Positions 25,401-36,589 of a stretch of DNA of 64,000 nucleotides are shown one piece after another. Source of the DNA: Rhizophagus clarus (taxonomy: Eukaryota; Glomeromycota; Glomeromycetes; Glomerales; Glomeraceae); the NCBI GenBank assembly GCA_015698045.1, contig BLAL01000298.1, forward strand, positions 521,440-585,439. The letters run 5' to 3'. Made by a program: the position numbers and the translations under genes. Under the pieces are notes generated by a model, which worked only from the letters and a program-made list of their open reading frames with translations, ran no database searches and was not told the origin of the DNA. How positions within the stretch are numbered: the first letter of the stretch is position 1; every line of letters begins with the position of its first letter.

Positions 25401-26270
25401 ATTTATTTATTACTTAATTGTCAAATATATATATATATATATATATTAATATTATCTACATTATATAAATATATGATAGCCGCATTAAGCGAAATATTGC
25501 AGAATAAATATTCAATATTGAGTCCAAATACTTTATTAGGTTTGGCGCAAAAGGGTATTCCAAAAATAGTCGAAAGTAGGATTGATTCAAAACAGGAAGT
25601 TGATAAAGAGTTAAAAAAGATTTGTGAAGAATTTATTACAGAAAGTGTTCAAGATGCTATTGAACCATTATCATCTTTTATATTAAAGGTAAATTTAATA
25701 TAAATTTTTAAGTAATAATATCGAAATTAATTTTAATTGCTAAATGATATATGTGTAGGTATCTGCATTTAAAATTAGAAGTAACCTTAAACCAATACAT
25801 CAACAAACTTTGTTAAAGAATCAAAATTTTGCAGGACCAGGTACCTTTTTTTTTACGTGTATTATTATATTTATATTTTTTCTAATTTAAATTATTTGTC
25901 AATTATTTCTTCAGCAAGGATTGTCGAAATTTATGAAACCTTTCAAAATTCTGTTAAAGTACGACTTCAATTTATAATTAAAAAGATGTTGGAATATCTT
26001 GAAGATCGCAAAACCGTAAACATTTTACTAAAACCAATACAGGTACGAAAATATATATGTTTTTAACCCTTTTATTTATGATGATTGTTCTTTTAAAATA
26101 TTTCTTTATAGCATCAAATCATAGATACATATCAAACATTTTATGATATATTACGAAAAGAAGAATACGAATTTGATGAATTTCCCAAACCAATAGGAAC
26201 GGTTGAAGAGGTCAAGGAATGGGTAAAAGGTGAATGGTTTTGGAAGGCAATTGAAGAAACGAATGATTGA
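22458..26270 (+). CDS. COG3: Conserved oligomeric Golgi complex subunit 3 (Sec34), 17 exons
   Basis: COG3 is a lobe A subunit of the COG tether, which captures vesicles for retrograde traffic within the Golgi. Exons, all GT-AG and phase-consistent: 22458-22592, 22666-22961, 23040-23205, 23303-23473, 23545-23679, 23753-23865, 23937-24060, 24139-24230, 24308-24447, 24531-24698, 24773-25011, 25089-25175, 25268-25388, 25480-25688, 25759-25840, 25915-26042 and 26112-26270. The product is about 854 residues (human COG3 has 828). Family landmarks are the Sec34 N-terminal coiled region ([27 protein letters not shown]), [16 protein letters not shown] in the middle, and [17 protein letters not shown] towards the C-terminus. 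An acidic, Asn-rich insertion is coded around 24830-24930. Every exon joins without a frameshift, so the gene appears intact. The final intron placements rest on sequence alone. Confidence 0.95.
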
Positions 26271-27874
26271 ATTCTGTATAATATATTATTGAGATTTAAT
26301 TGTCCATTTTGTGTCATTTGTGTCAATCAGAAAACAAGGTTATCAGTTATAGAAAATCTACAACTTATAATAATAATTTAATTTTACAAATACAAGATAT
26401 CAGATTTTTATTTGTTAGAGTATTAATTGAATTTAATTGTGAGTCATTAAAATCTACAAATAAAAATTTTCATTATTAAAATCTGTATACAGTAAAACAA
26501 TTATAGGCTATGATTTATTTTAAAAAATAAAATATATAGATTTAAACAATAATTAAAATAGGATGCGACGCCACTCAAAAACTCATTTATGATTTATGAG
26601 TATAATTAAAAATTTCGGGTTTACCCGAATTTAGTAAAATTGAAACATGAGTTAAATTATGCAGCTAATCAAGGATTTGTGCAACATTGCTACAATTCGG
26701 CCTCCTCGCCGCCTTATTTGCTAATGACATAATTCATGAAAATTCACGAATATTCATTTCGCCCTCTCAAATGATTGCATTGTTGTCATATTGTTGTTGT
26801 ATTATTGTTATAAATTAAAAGTTATGTATGATGATCAAGATAATAAATAGATAACTTTAATAAAGTCATTTTAACGTTATTTATGTGCGGGGATGTCACA
26901 ATACGTAACAAGTAGGTTAATTATATTTTAGAATGACATGTAATAATATTTACTTCGGTTTTGTATTATTAAAATAAATAATAATGATGCGTGCGAATTG
27001 CCGACATGTTACTATACGTTACTATACATCAAATAGTTTAGCACACAAACTGAACATTTGACTACTTTTTCTTTTTCGGGATTTGAAGACAAAAAAAGTA
27101 GCAAGTTAAAAAATGTCCAACATAATCTTTATTTATTCATTTTATTGATGCCAAAAGAATTTACAAAATACTCTATCACACAGGCATTTTTTTTTTTGTT
27201 CATTATTATGTAATAAGCGAGTAATCTTTTAGTTAGCGATATAACAAGTTAATTAACCTTAGTCAAGTAATTATCGTATGATTAGATTCTAAAAATCGTT
27301 AAAAAAAAAAAAAATTTATTCTTAATAAGGAACTAACGATTATTAATATAAAATATTATTTATAATTTAAAAATTTATAAAGGTGAAAAACGTGAAAAAA
27401 CATCATCATATCATTGACAATTTGAGTATAGAAAAAATAGAAAAAAAAGAGGGTGGCACAATAGAAATTTCTAAATGGAGATTTTACCCCACAATTTGTT
27501 GATCTTTAATAGTTCAACCCGTCAACCGAGAAAAATATAAATAGTCGCACAAAAAGTCAATTCTTTTTTTTTATTATAAAAACAATACGAATTTTTTTTA
27601 ATACATTGTTTTATAATGATAATATAAAAAAAAATTTCGATTTTCTCAGTTGTATATATAATGGCCCTTCCCTTCCTCACCACTTTTCAGAACAAAAAAT
27701 TTTTTTCTCAATTACAAAAAATTATATTTCCAAGCTTTTGAAATTATTCAAAAAAGATTTTTTTTCCCTTTTACAATAAAGGCTCTTTCTTATTTTTTAG
27801 AATAAAACTTTTAAATTAAAAAATTTTTCTTTTTTTTTTAATATTTTCCTTTTATTAATTCTCTTTAAAAAGGA
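26271..27874. other. Intergenic region and promoter of the F-box gene
   Basis: No coding frame. The last ~250 bases before 27875 carry a TATATATAA box at about 27653 and long pyrimidine-rich tracts before the start codon, a common fungal core-promoter arrangement. The COG3 3' UTR occupies the first part. Confidence 0.45.
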
Positions 27875-29308
27875 ATGCCTGCTGTAGTCTTACCTGCTCA
27901 TCAACATCATTTATCTCTTATTCAACAACAACCTTTCTCCAAAAATCAAAATAAAAATGAAAATATTCCTTATATCCCTCCTGAAATCATTCGCACGATT
28001 CTTAATTTATTAAAAGATGACAAGAAAACTCTTGCTGTTTGTGCTTTAGTCAATCATACTTTTAATCTTCACGTTACCCCAATCTTGTATCATTCCGTCT
28101 CTTTTCCGTACCCATTCACTTTTATTAAATTCGCTAATACTATTGTTGATGAATCTCAACGCTCTCAATTGATCCGCCATTTGGATCTTTCAACTTTTTC
28201 TACCATAGGTTTACAAAAGAGTAAAAAGTCTACAACCATAATTGAAAATGGTGTTACTCCGAACCTTATTATACAAATTTTAAGATATTGTAAAATGTTA
28301 GAATCTTTCTCTATTGCGGAATCTTTAGAATCAGCGATCACTCTTGAAGTTTTACAAGTCCTTGCATTCGAATGTAAAAACATTAAAACTTTAGATTTTT
28401 GTGGATTGTCAAACAAACAATTTAGTTCTGCTCTCGCCTCTTTAACGGAAATTATGGGACATGTCAAAACAGCTTACAATAATGAAGATGGAATATTGAC
28501 ATACTCACATCAAAAAGTAAATTATGTAGCATTACCACATCTTAAACGTCTTTCATTTCATGAATGTCCAATTATTTCTGAAATCTCCATAATTACCTTT
28601 CTCGCACATTCACCAAATCTTACTCACCTTGATTTGGGTGGTTGTTCTATTGGTGATGCAACCCTTAATTTCATTGCAACTGAAACTAATATTCCACAAA
28701 CGTTAACACATTTATTACTTGCTAAATATAAAGATATTTCTTCTGAATACATTGCAGCTTTAGTAACTGAATGTAAAAAGTTGGAAGTTCTCAATCTTTA
28801 CGGTGCTATTCAAGAATATGATCTTATCACAATTTTAACTTCTCCATCTGCTAAAAAATTTAAAAATTTGGATATTGGTTCATCTCACATAACACTAAAT
28901 GTTTTACATACCATACAAGAAAATTGTTTAGCTTTACGGCATCTTGGAATTTCAAAGGCTTGTATTCAATCAATCACTTATCTCGATAGTCTTTTAAAAG
29001 CAATTCCGAATCTTGAATATATCGATCTTACTGGTGTATCATGCATGACACCATTAAATGTCGTTAACTTAATAAATAATTTGCAAAAGGATCATTCACT
29101 TCATATTATTGAAATGAGTGAATCTTTAGTCAATAAACTCGATACTATTAACGGATGGAAGGCAAATAATAATAATAATTATGGTAAAAGGAGGTATTAT
29201 GCTAAGCAAACATATAGACCAGAAAGAGTTCATCCAAGAAAGTTGGATATGATTGGACATGGAGAGGGAATGAGCAATATTTTCCAATATTACAGCTTTC
29301 GTCGTTAA
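27875..29308 (+). CDS. F-box protein with leucine-rich repeats, single exon
   Basis: A 477-residue intronless gene. The F-box lies near residues 30-75: PYIPPEIIRTILNLL followed by TLAVCALVNHTFNLHVTPIL, the usual pattern for fungal F-box proteins. The rest contains repeated leucine-rich segments (HLKRLSFHEC, NLTHLDLGGC, KLEVLNLYGA, LRHLGISKA, NLEYIDLTGV) typical of Grr1/Amn1-type LRRs. By family such proteins bind Skp1 and present substrates to an SCF ubiquitin ligase; the substrate is unknown. A short Asn run (NNNNN) precedes a basic tail. F-box genes are greatly expanded in Rhizophagus and this is probably one member. The start is the first ATG after the pyrimidine-rich leader. The gene looks intact. 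Confidence 0.85.
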   Translation: MPAVVLPAHQHHLSLIQQQPFSKNQNKNENIPYIPPEIIRTILNLLKDDKKTLAVCALVNHTFNLHVTPILYHSVSFPYPFTFIKFANTIVDESQRSQLIRHLDLSTFSTIGLQKSKKSTTIIENGVTPNLIIQILRYCKMLESFSIAESLESAITLEVLQVLAFECKNIKTLDFCGLSNKQFSSALASLTEIMGHVKTAYNNEDGILTYSHQKVNYVALPHLKRLSFHECPIISEISIITFLAHSPNLTHLDLGGCSIGDATLNFIATETNIPQTLTHLLLAKYKDISSEYIAALVTECKKLEVLNLYGAIQEYDLITILTSPSAKKFKNLDIGSSHITLNVLHTIQENCLALRHLGISKACIQSITYLDSLLKAIPNLEYIDLTGVSCMTPLNVVNLINNLQKDHSLHIIEMSESLVNKLDTINGWKANNNNNYGKRRYYAKQTYRPERVHPRKLDMIGHGEGMSNIFQYYSFRR

Positions 29309-31100
29309 TATTTTTTTTAATTTTCTATAAAAACGGACTTTTTAATTTATTATATCAAATTAATATAGCTTAAAGCAATTTAAAATAATTTAGACGACAA
29401 TTTTATAATTTAATCTTTAATATTTTATTTTTAATATAATAGTTTGTATATATTTTTTTTTGTTCTATTTTTGCATAATAATGTAATAAAGAATTTCACA
29501 TATATATATATATATCATTTATAAAATATTCGTGTTTTATGAAGTTTCCTCATGACTTGTGTATAAGATTCTTGAAGTTTAAAGATAGTTTTGAAGGAGT
29601 TTACTTTTAATTATTATAAAATGGATCTTTAATTGCCCGAAATTTTATATACCTACGCGAATGTTCGTTTGTCTCATACGTGACTTAAATTCACATGACC
29701 ATTTGTAACAATGCGTATATACGGTAAATTGAACATGAATTCCATCCAGATACTATTTAGCTTATTACTTTCGGCAGAATTTGTTATATTTAAACTTTAT
29801 CAAACTTTGGATTAAACTTCTTAAGATATATTTAATAAATTTATTTGTTTTGGGGATGATTTCCTCTTGTAAAATAAAACCAATCGAATAATGAATAAAT
29901 TTTTGTTGTCAGAACTGTCATAAAAATGGATAGCCAGCCCGTTAGTTTCTATCCTGAGTAAGGAAGACAAAACTCCTGATTAACACTGGCAATTTCCTGA
30001 GACTATGCTCTCTTTTTTAAGTCATTTTCGATTGAAAGACTTCAACGTATTTAAAAAATGCAAGAGGTTGCAGTAGAGATTGTCTGAAGAAAGATAATTA
30101 ATTCCAACGATTAAATCTTAACATCTTAATGCAGTTTATTTTATTATTGTAAACAAACCTAAAATTACATATTATTTAATTTCGGTATTCAATTATGTTA
30201 AATTATACATTACTTATCAAAAAAAAAAAAAAAAAAAAAAAAAAATAATAAAATAATAATTTTTTTTGTAAAATTACTATAAAATATAGCACTCCTAATC
30301 TTTGGAAAAGAACTAGATCCGTGAAGCGTGGAGCCCGTTTAACAGTTACCGTTACCTAGTAATTTATTTAATCTAAATCATATAAACACTCTATTTTTGA
30401 ACTTCTAATACAGTATATATACTGTTTCATTAATTTGTGATATAACAATTTAAAATCCAAAAAATAAAATGTAGGAACCGGCCTAAAATGTATTTAAGAT
30501 TCAAACAAATACTATGATACAAATATCATATGTTGTATTAAGATGAAGAAATTAATGAGATCAAATGTTTTTCAAGTTCAGAGAATTTTTCAATTTTATT
30601 TTTAAATATTTTCCCGAGATGACAAATAATAAGATTTACTGATTTTTCGTAGAAATTCTGTTTTATTTATAAAACGTTCACGCCATTTTCTTATACTTGT
30701 AAATTGAGATATTATGGTTAAAATTTTAATGCCTATGATTTAATTTCTATATGAAATATCATATCAACGGTATAAAGTTGTATTGGTATTATGAAACGAT
30801 TTTATTTGAAAAAAGAAAAGATTATTAAATAAATTGTTCTTTCATATTCTACAGGTATGATGCATTATTCACAAAAATATAGCATAAATATGAGCATCAA
30901 ATATAAAATTGGAGCTGACTGATGAGGAATTTTCTTTGCAAAAGTAAAAAATAAAAATTCTAATTAATATGAAAAAGAATCTATCAGAACTTAGATTTAG
31001 TCGGCCAAATTCAAAAAGGGAAAAAAAAAATACAATAATCAGCAACAAGTAAACATATAAAATGGAATCAGGGCTTTCTATACATGAAGACAGAGAAGAA
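29309..31100. other. Intergenic stretch
   Basis: Holds the F-box 3' UTR with AATAAA-like signals near 29485-29495 and then AT-rich DNA with an A-run at 30218-30246. No gene, inverted repeat or RNA gene was recognised. Confidence 0.4.
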
Positions 31101-31103
31101 GCT

Positions 31104-31490
31104 TTAAGTAAAAAAAAACCTATTGAGATTGCTCTCAAGTGAACCTAAAATTAAAAAAAAAGTTAATAAGCGAAAGTAAAATGAAAAAAATATAAATGAT
31201 TATACCTGATACGGGTGAGCGTGTACGATCAGCATTTTTAAATTGACCATAACATTTACCAAGATACCATAATTTAATCGTATTAGATAATTCAATGGCC
31301 GAAGGTTTTTTTGTAAGTTCAGAATTCCAGCATTTTTCCATTAACTCTCTATAACATTTAGGAGTTTTTTCAATACATTAGGTCTTTTACCCTTGCATAT
31401 ATCTTTACTAATAAACCTTCATATTCATTATCAGCAAAGGGATATCTTTCAGATGTTAAAGTTTGTTTCAAATTTTTTGTCTGTTATGAG
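31104..31490 (-). pseudogene. C-terminal fragment of a tyrosine-kinase-like protein kinase
   Basis: The minus strand reads ERYPFADNEYEG, then KGKRPNV, then (one frame over) ELMEKCWNSELTKKPSA. This is the end of a kinase domain as found in the very large TKL kinase family of Rhizophagus, where the consensus is LMK-CW-pattern plus RP. An intron at 31145-31205 joins a short last exon ending at 31104. The kinase core with its catalytic HRDL and DFG motifs is absent upstream, and a frameshift lies near 31350. It is therefore a truncated relic. Confidence 0.6.
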
Positions 31491-31959
31491 AGTGACGAAT
31501 AGCTAATAGGAATTTGTGATTTTGTAAGAAAAACAAAACAATTAAATACTAGCATAGACATAAAGGAAATTTTTTTTTTAAAAAAAAAAATCAGCTTTGG
31601 AAATAGAAAAATAATAAATTGAATTCAGATTTTTTAATAGATATTGAGTTTAGAAATGAAAATTTCAGTTTGAATTATAAATAATATAACAAATTATAAT
31701 TTCTGTACGAACGGTAATGATTCCACAATTGACCAATAAAATTGCATTCACATGATTTTTTTGTTTTAAAAATAGGCTAATCATACAAAAATCACAATTT
31801 TAAACTTTTTATATAAATATTTTTTTTTGAAAATCTAACTAGTAATTTAATAGTACAGTACTTATCTTGAAGAATAAAGTTACCAGTTTATTTCCTTTAA
31901 AACTTTATTTTTTTAAAGTACTGAAAGGTTTATAAGTATCTCAATTTTATTGTTGAGTA
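31491..31959. other. Nothing recognised
   Basis: AT-rich sequence without a frame, repeat or motif that I could support. Confidence 0.35.
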
Positions 31960-32958
31960 TAAACTTCCAGCATCATATATATAGAAAAAGAAAATTATAT
32001 ATGCATATTAAAAAAATTTATTTATAAAAATTTCTTTAAACTGATATTTTCTATTATTTTACATATTTTAATTTTTATAAACACAATATTATATTTAGTA
32101 TAAGACTAATTTTAACCCAGGGTGATTTAACTGGGGTGATTTAACCTGGTAATTTTTATATGAGAAAATTATTATTTACCAGGTGATTTTTACTATCATG
32201 TGATCAAATATAAACTCAATTACATATAAACATTTCACAGATTATTTGTTTATCACGGCATCTCCACCGGTCTATTACTTTTCTTTTGCCTTTAACGTTT
32301 CAGACTTTGACTTTTTAATACTGTAAGTTTTTTAGCATTGTTTTTATTTGGTTTTATCTCTTACTAATTAACTATTTCTTCTTTTTTTGTAGGTTTTTTA
32401 GTATCTTAATAAACAGTAAGTTTCAGGTATTCAGAATTTTAAAAATCTATTTTTTTTTACAACTATTAACCAGTTTTTTTTCTTTTTTTTGGTTGGGTTT
32501 CTTCTTTGATTTTTTCTTAGATCTCTTGGATTTCTTTTTGGGTTTATGCTCGTGTTCTTCTTGGGTTTTTGGGTTTCTTCTTGATATGGGGGTTTTTTCA
32601 CATTTTTTTCCTATTTCTCTTATGAATTTCTTTCTGGATTTTCTCTTACATTTTACTTGGGGTTCTTTTTTTAACTTGCATTTCTTCTTAAATTTTAGCT
32701 GGTTTCTTCTCACTTTTTGGTTGGAGTTTGTTCATTATAAAAAATTTGTCACTATAACAAATAATTCAGTATTGGTAAAAATCACATGATTTATCGATCT
32801 GATTCATTTTTTTAATAAAAAATATTTCTCTTTTTTTTTACTGAGACTGCGCTAATAGTCACATATTCTTGAAATCGCAGAACATCAAAGCATTTAAATT
32901 GATAAGGATTAACAAATAAGAAAGGCTGTTATTGGGATATTTCAAGAAATATGATGAC

Positions 32959-33374
32959 TAGGGATGTTAACGGTCTGATCTGGTCTGTCTTAGTCCAGTC
33001 TTCATCAGTCTACAGTCCAGAACTGGATTGAGGACTGGGATCATCAGTCTTATAGAACTGCGGTCTGGACTGCAATAATTTTGGCCATTATAATTCTTGC
33101 CAGAATTATGACACCAGTTATGATGATCATTTTCTTTTTCGGTAATAATATTCCACAAAAATCTATCTATCTGAAAACCAAAAATTTCCTTTTTAAAATC
33201 TTATGTAATATTATTGCCCAAAAATGGAAATTGTAATTCTGGTAAAATTTATAATTTGGCCAAAATTATTCGAAAAATTTTGATCAATCCTATTAGACTG
33301 ATTGGTCCTAATCAGTCCAGTCCTAGGATCAGACCATAGTTCAGTCAGACAGGACTGGACCGTTAACATCCTTA
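32959..33374. mobile_element. hAT-type MITE, 416 bp, 8-bp target duplication
   Basis: Ends are TAGGGATGTTAACGG at 32959 and CCGTTAACATCCTTA ending at 33374. The duplication ATGATGAC is exact at 32951-32958 and 33375-33382. The subterminal DNA is filled with CAGTCC/GGACTG-type repeats in both orientations (for example CAGTCCAGTCC near 33314), as expected for transposase-binding sites. There is no coding capacity, so it would depend on a hAT transposase from elsewhere. Confidence 0.9.
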
Positions 33375-33444
33375 ATGATGACTACATAAAAGTATCTCAC
33401 AGTTCGTTTACTCTCAACAACAAAGAACATCATTGGTCTAAACT

Positions 33445-33612
33445 GTTTCTTCTCCACCATCATCCAACAAGAAGAAAAAGGGCAGCTCTTCGTCAAGACA
33501 ACCGCAAAAGCCACTAACTCAAATGGAGTCTCTTCACAAAAAATGTCAAGAAATAATAAATCTGAGAAGGGCTCTACCACCAGATGTTACGATAGCAAAA
33601 CAAAACTGTTGA
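33445..33612 (+). CDS. Short coding-like fragment, unknown
   Basis: A 55-codon open stretch with protein-like composition: a Ser/Lys-rich start (SSNKKKKGSSSSRQ), then a charged helix (MESLHKKCQEIINLRRAL) and a TGA stop at 33610. Its upstream side runs into a stop with no clear splice site. It could be an exon captured by the 2790-bp insertion or a relic of that element's own gene. Confidence 0.3.
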   Translation, partial: VSSPPSSNKKKKGSSSSRQPQKPLTQMESLHKKCQEIINLRRALPPDVTIAKQNC

Positions 33613-33989
33613 AGCTTCTGGTTTTTTTACTAACAAGATCCTACTAGGTTGTTTTTTGTAGGACAAATTGTCATCCCTTGGGTACTTCTGATCTTAAGGC
33701 TCTACTTCGATTAAAATTGTTGATTACACCTCCTATGCCAGTTGGTTTTAACTCAAAAGGTTTCTTAGGTATAATTTTTTTTTAGATAGTTTATTTTAAA
33801 GATTTGACTAAGCTAGGTTTTCTTATCATCTACATTTCTCCTTTTTATTTTTTGTTCCCCTTACCCAAATTACTTTTTATTAATGCTGTACCTGATTACT
33901 TTTTTCTAGTTTAGGTGTTTAGTTAGTTTACTTCACGTTGTATTGCTCAATCTTTAACAATTAATAAATAAATATTCTCTTTTTTTTAT

Positions 33990-34180
33990 TTTTTCTTGCT
34001 GCTACATTTCCCTTATCTTTCGTCCCTATTCCTTTCATCTCTATTCCTTTTATCTCTTTCCTCTTCTTCTATCTTTCATTCCATTTCTTTTCCCCTTTTC
34101 CTTTCATTCCTATTCCTTTATCCTTGTCGCATTTCCCTTTCCCCTTCTTCCTTTTGTTTTCCTTCCTTTTCCTTTAAGGT
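33990..34180. repeat. Polypyrimidine tract
   Basis: About 190 bases that are almost entirely C and T on the plus strand, built from variants of CTTTCATTCCTATTCCTTT. The strong strand bias marks a low-complexity tract rather than a gene; the reading frame over it is an artefact of this. Confidence 0.75.
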
Positions 34181-35345
34181 TCAGAAATCTATTAAAAGAA
34201 AAAGTGAAAAATTAGTTGTTTTTTTATTTATTAGTATGTTACAATTTTGTTTAAACTTACTTATCATTTTTTTTCTTTAGATTCTGAATAGTTTATAATA
34301 GGAGAAAACAAAAAAAGTTAGCATTCCTTAGTTGTATTTTATTGTAATGTCGTTGTAATGTCAGATATACTTACATTTTCTTTCATTTTTTCTTTTGATT
34401 CCTGTAGATCTATTAGGAAGCAAAACGGAAGGTTACTACTATTTTTTGTTATCATTTCATCACATTTCATCACATTTTTTTTTAGTGTTAGATTTGGAGT
34501 TATTAATAATGTATTGATTTGATAAATAAAAAAAAAAATTCGTTTTATTGAAAAAAAGTTTACTTTATTTTTGAATTTGTTTTTAATCTTTATTTTCTGT
34601 CTTTTCTTTATTTTGTTTCTTTTTTTCTGGTCACTTATTTACTACTACCAGTTTTACAGTAATAAATAATTAAAATGAATGATTCTTTAACTAAATTAAA
34701 CATTATAAATATATAAATTTTAGTTTTAGTTTAACATAAATAAAATTTATTGTGAAAAATAAAAATTAGCCAATAAAAATTAGTATATCAATAAATTTGT
34801 AAATTTATTATAATGGGGGGGATTTAACCCAGGTGATAATAATCAGGGGGGGAGGAGAGGGGGAAGGAGCGTAAGTTAGCAAGACTCTTATATTTATTAT
34901 TATAAAAAAAATCATGTTTTTATAATAATATTCTTATATTCTTATTTTTATTTACTAATTTTATTTAGAAAAAAACTATATTTAACTAGGGAAAATTCTT
35001 TCTCCTTAGATTGATCATGTGATTGTTATGTTACTGATAAACAATAGACAATTGGTTAATTAACATGTTATTATATTTGTTTATCTTAATAATCTTTTTT
35101 TTTAAGACTTTTAAATAGAGTTTTAAATGGATCAAGTTAACTTAGATTATCTGGTTAACCTGAACTAATAATTTTTTTTCAGTTCAGTTCAGTTTGGATA
35201 GTCTTTTTTGACCTAACTTGTTCTATTTAACCTGAAAATATTTGGATTGATTCAGATAATCAGGTAACCTATTCTGATCTGTTAACCTAAAAGTATTCAG
35301 ATTGATTTAGGTAATTAGATTAATATTAAAAAAAGTAAACTTAAT

Positions 35346-36091
35346 TAGGGCTCCGATCAGTTTCGGTAATTACTGAACCGTACCGACCGGTTTCGGTATC
35401 AGAGCGGTTTCGGTTTTATGATTTATCGAACCGAAACTTTCAGTTTCGGTATCAGTTTTGCGATTTACTGAACCGATTTACCGATAATAAAAACGTTTTT
35501 TTTATAAGAAAAACGTAAATAATGTAGTTAAAAAAAAAACGTTGCGAAACGTTTTTTACATAAACGTTTGATATAAAAAATAACATTTCGCAATGTTATT
35601 TTTGCGGAATTTGTAAAAAACGTTGCGAAACGTTTTTTACATAAACAATTTATTATGAAAAATAACGTTTCGCAACGTTATTTTTGCGAACATTGTAAAA
35701 AACGTTGCGAAACGTTTTTTACATCAGAAATTTAATATAGAAAACAACGTTTTGCAACGTTATTTTCCTTTTTATTTAAAAACGTTGCGAAACGTTTTTA
35801 TAAACGATTTAATATAAAAAAACGTCTCGCAACGTTTTTTTTGTCACTTTAATAAAAAACGTTGCGAAACGTTTTTTTATGGATGATTTGATAAGAAAAA
35901 ATCGTTTCACAACTTTTTTTTTGCTAAACGTTACGAAACGTTTTTTTACTAAACTTGTTTGGTAAATCGGTTCAGTTTTCGGTAATTACCGATCGGTTTC
36001 GGTAATCATTAATACCGATACCGATTAATTCGGTTCGGTATCGGTTTTTGCAAAAACTGAACCGAACTGAACCGAACCGATCAGAGTCCTA
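35346..36091. mobile_element. Non-autonomous hAT element, 746 bp, 8-bp target duplication
   Basis: Begins TAGGGCTCCGATCAG and ends with the complement of TAGGACTCTGATCGG. The 8-bp duplication AACTTAAT is exact (35338-35345 and 36092-36099). Both subterminal regions are dense in CGGTTTCGGTA/TACCGAAACCG motifs. The centre is an array of palindromes (see separate entry). No reading frame is present. The TAGGG start links it to the 416-bp MITE at 32959. Confidence 0.92.
35480..35945. repeat. Tandem array of ~80-bp units, each containing inverted AACGTTGCGAAACGTT
   Basis: Five units each carry AACGTTGCGAAACGTT and, about 40 bases later, a version of its reverse complement AACGTTTCGCAACGTT. Each motif is itself nearly palindromic, so single strands could form repeated hairpins. 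CpG-containing motifs are kept in otherwise AT-rich spacers, which drift freely. Confidence 0.85.
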
Positions 36092-36589
36092 AACTTAATA
36101 AATAAAATGTATGTCATAAATAAAAATATATTATTTAAAATTAGTTACCTTCTGCTAAAGTTTTTTTCACAGGTCGAATAAAAAAAAATCTCAAAAAATT
36201 GGCAGTCTGATTTTTGTCTGTTTTTTTGGATATATTTGTCTAATTTGTGGTTTTTTGTTGCCAATTTTATGGTGCGAATTGTTCATGAACAGCATTGCCA
36301 ATTTGTACCAAAAAATCAGCATTCCTATTTTTAAATAGTGAATGCAAATCGGCACTCCTATATATAAATTGGCACTCTGATTTTTAAATAGTGCATGCAA
36401 ATCAGCACTCTGATTTTTAAATAGTGCATGCAAATTCAACCAAATTAGTTAAATTTATTTTATTTATATTTATGAAATATGACACATACAAAAATTTATT
36501 TTTTCTCAAAAAATTTATTTAAAGTAGTTTAATTTAAAAATTTACATGTTTATTAGTAATTAAAAAATAAGAATTTATTTTAATAGAAA

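Larger units (their letters stand above)
32098..34887. mobile_element. 2790-bp insertion flanked by a 9-bp duplication
   Basis: TTATATTTA occurs at 32089-32097 and again at 34888-34896, exactly at the two breakpoints defined by comparison with the uninterrupted copy near 15.77 kb. The left end has direct repeats around GGTGATTTAAC (32120-32150). The right end has GATTTAACCCAGGTGATAA at about 34812, followed by a G-rich tract. A 9-bp duplication suits a Mutator-like element, but terminal inverted repeats are weak and no transposase is present. Inside are a hAT MITE, a short coding-like fragment and a pyrimidine tract. Confidence 0.6.
31960..34980. mobile_element. Partial second copy of the AT-rich 14.3-17 kb element, split by an insertion
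   Basis: 31985-32097 matches about 15660-15775 (AAACTGAT, then TTTCTATTATTTTAC and TTTTATAAACA), and 34897-34980 continues the same homology (ATTATAAAAAAAATCATGTT, then ATATTCTTAT). The two parts are contiguous in the 15.7-kb copy, so everything between 32098 and 34887 is an insertion. Outer ends were not defined. Confidence 0.65.

Noticed and set aside
32447-32789. Lys-rich (minus) and Phe-rich (plus) frames
   Set aside because: Mirror-image low-complexity translations of an A/T-skewed tract, with no start context, splice sites or domain.
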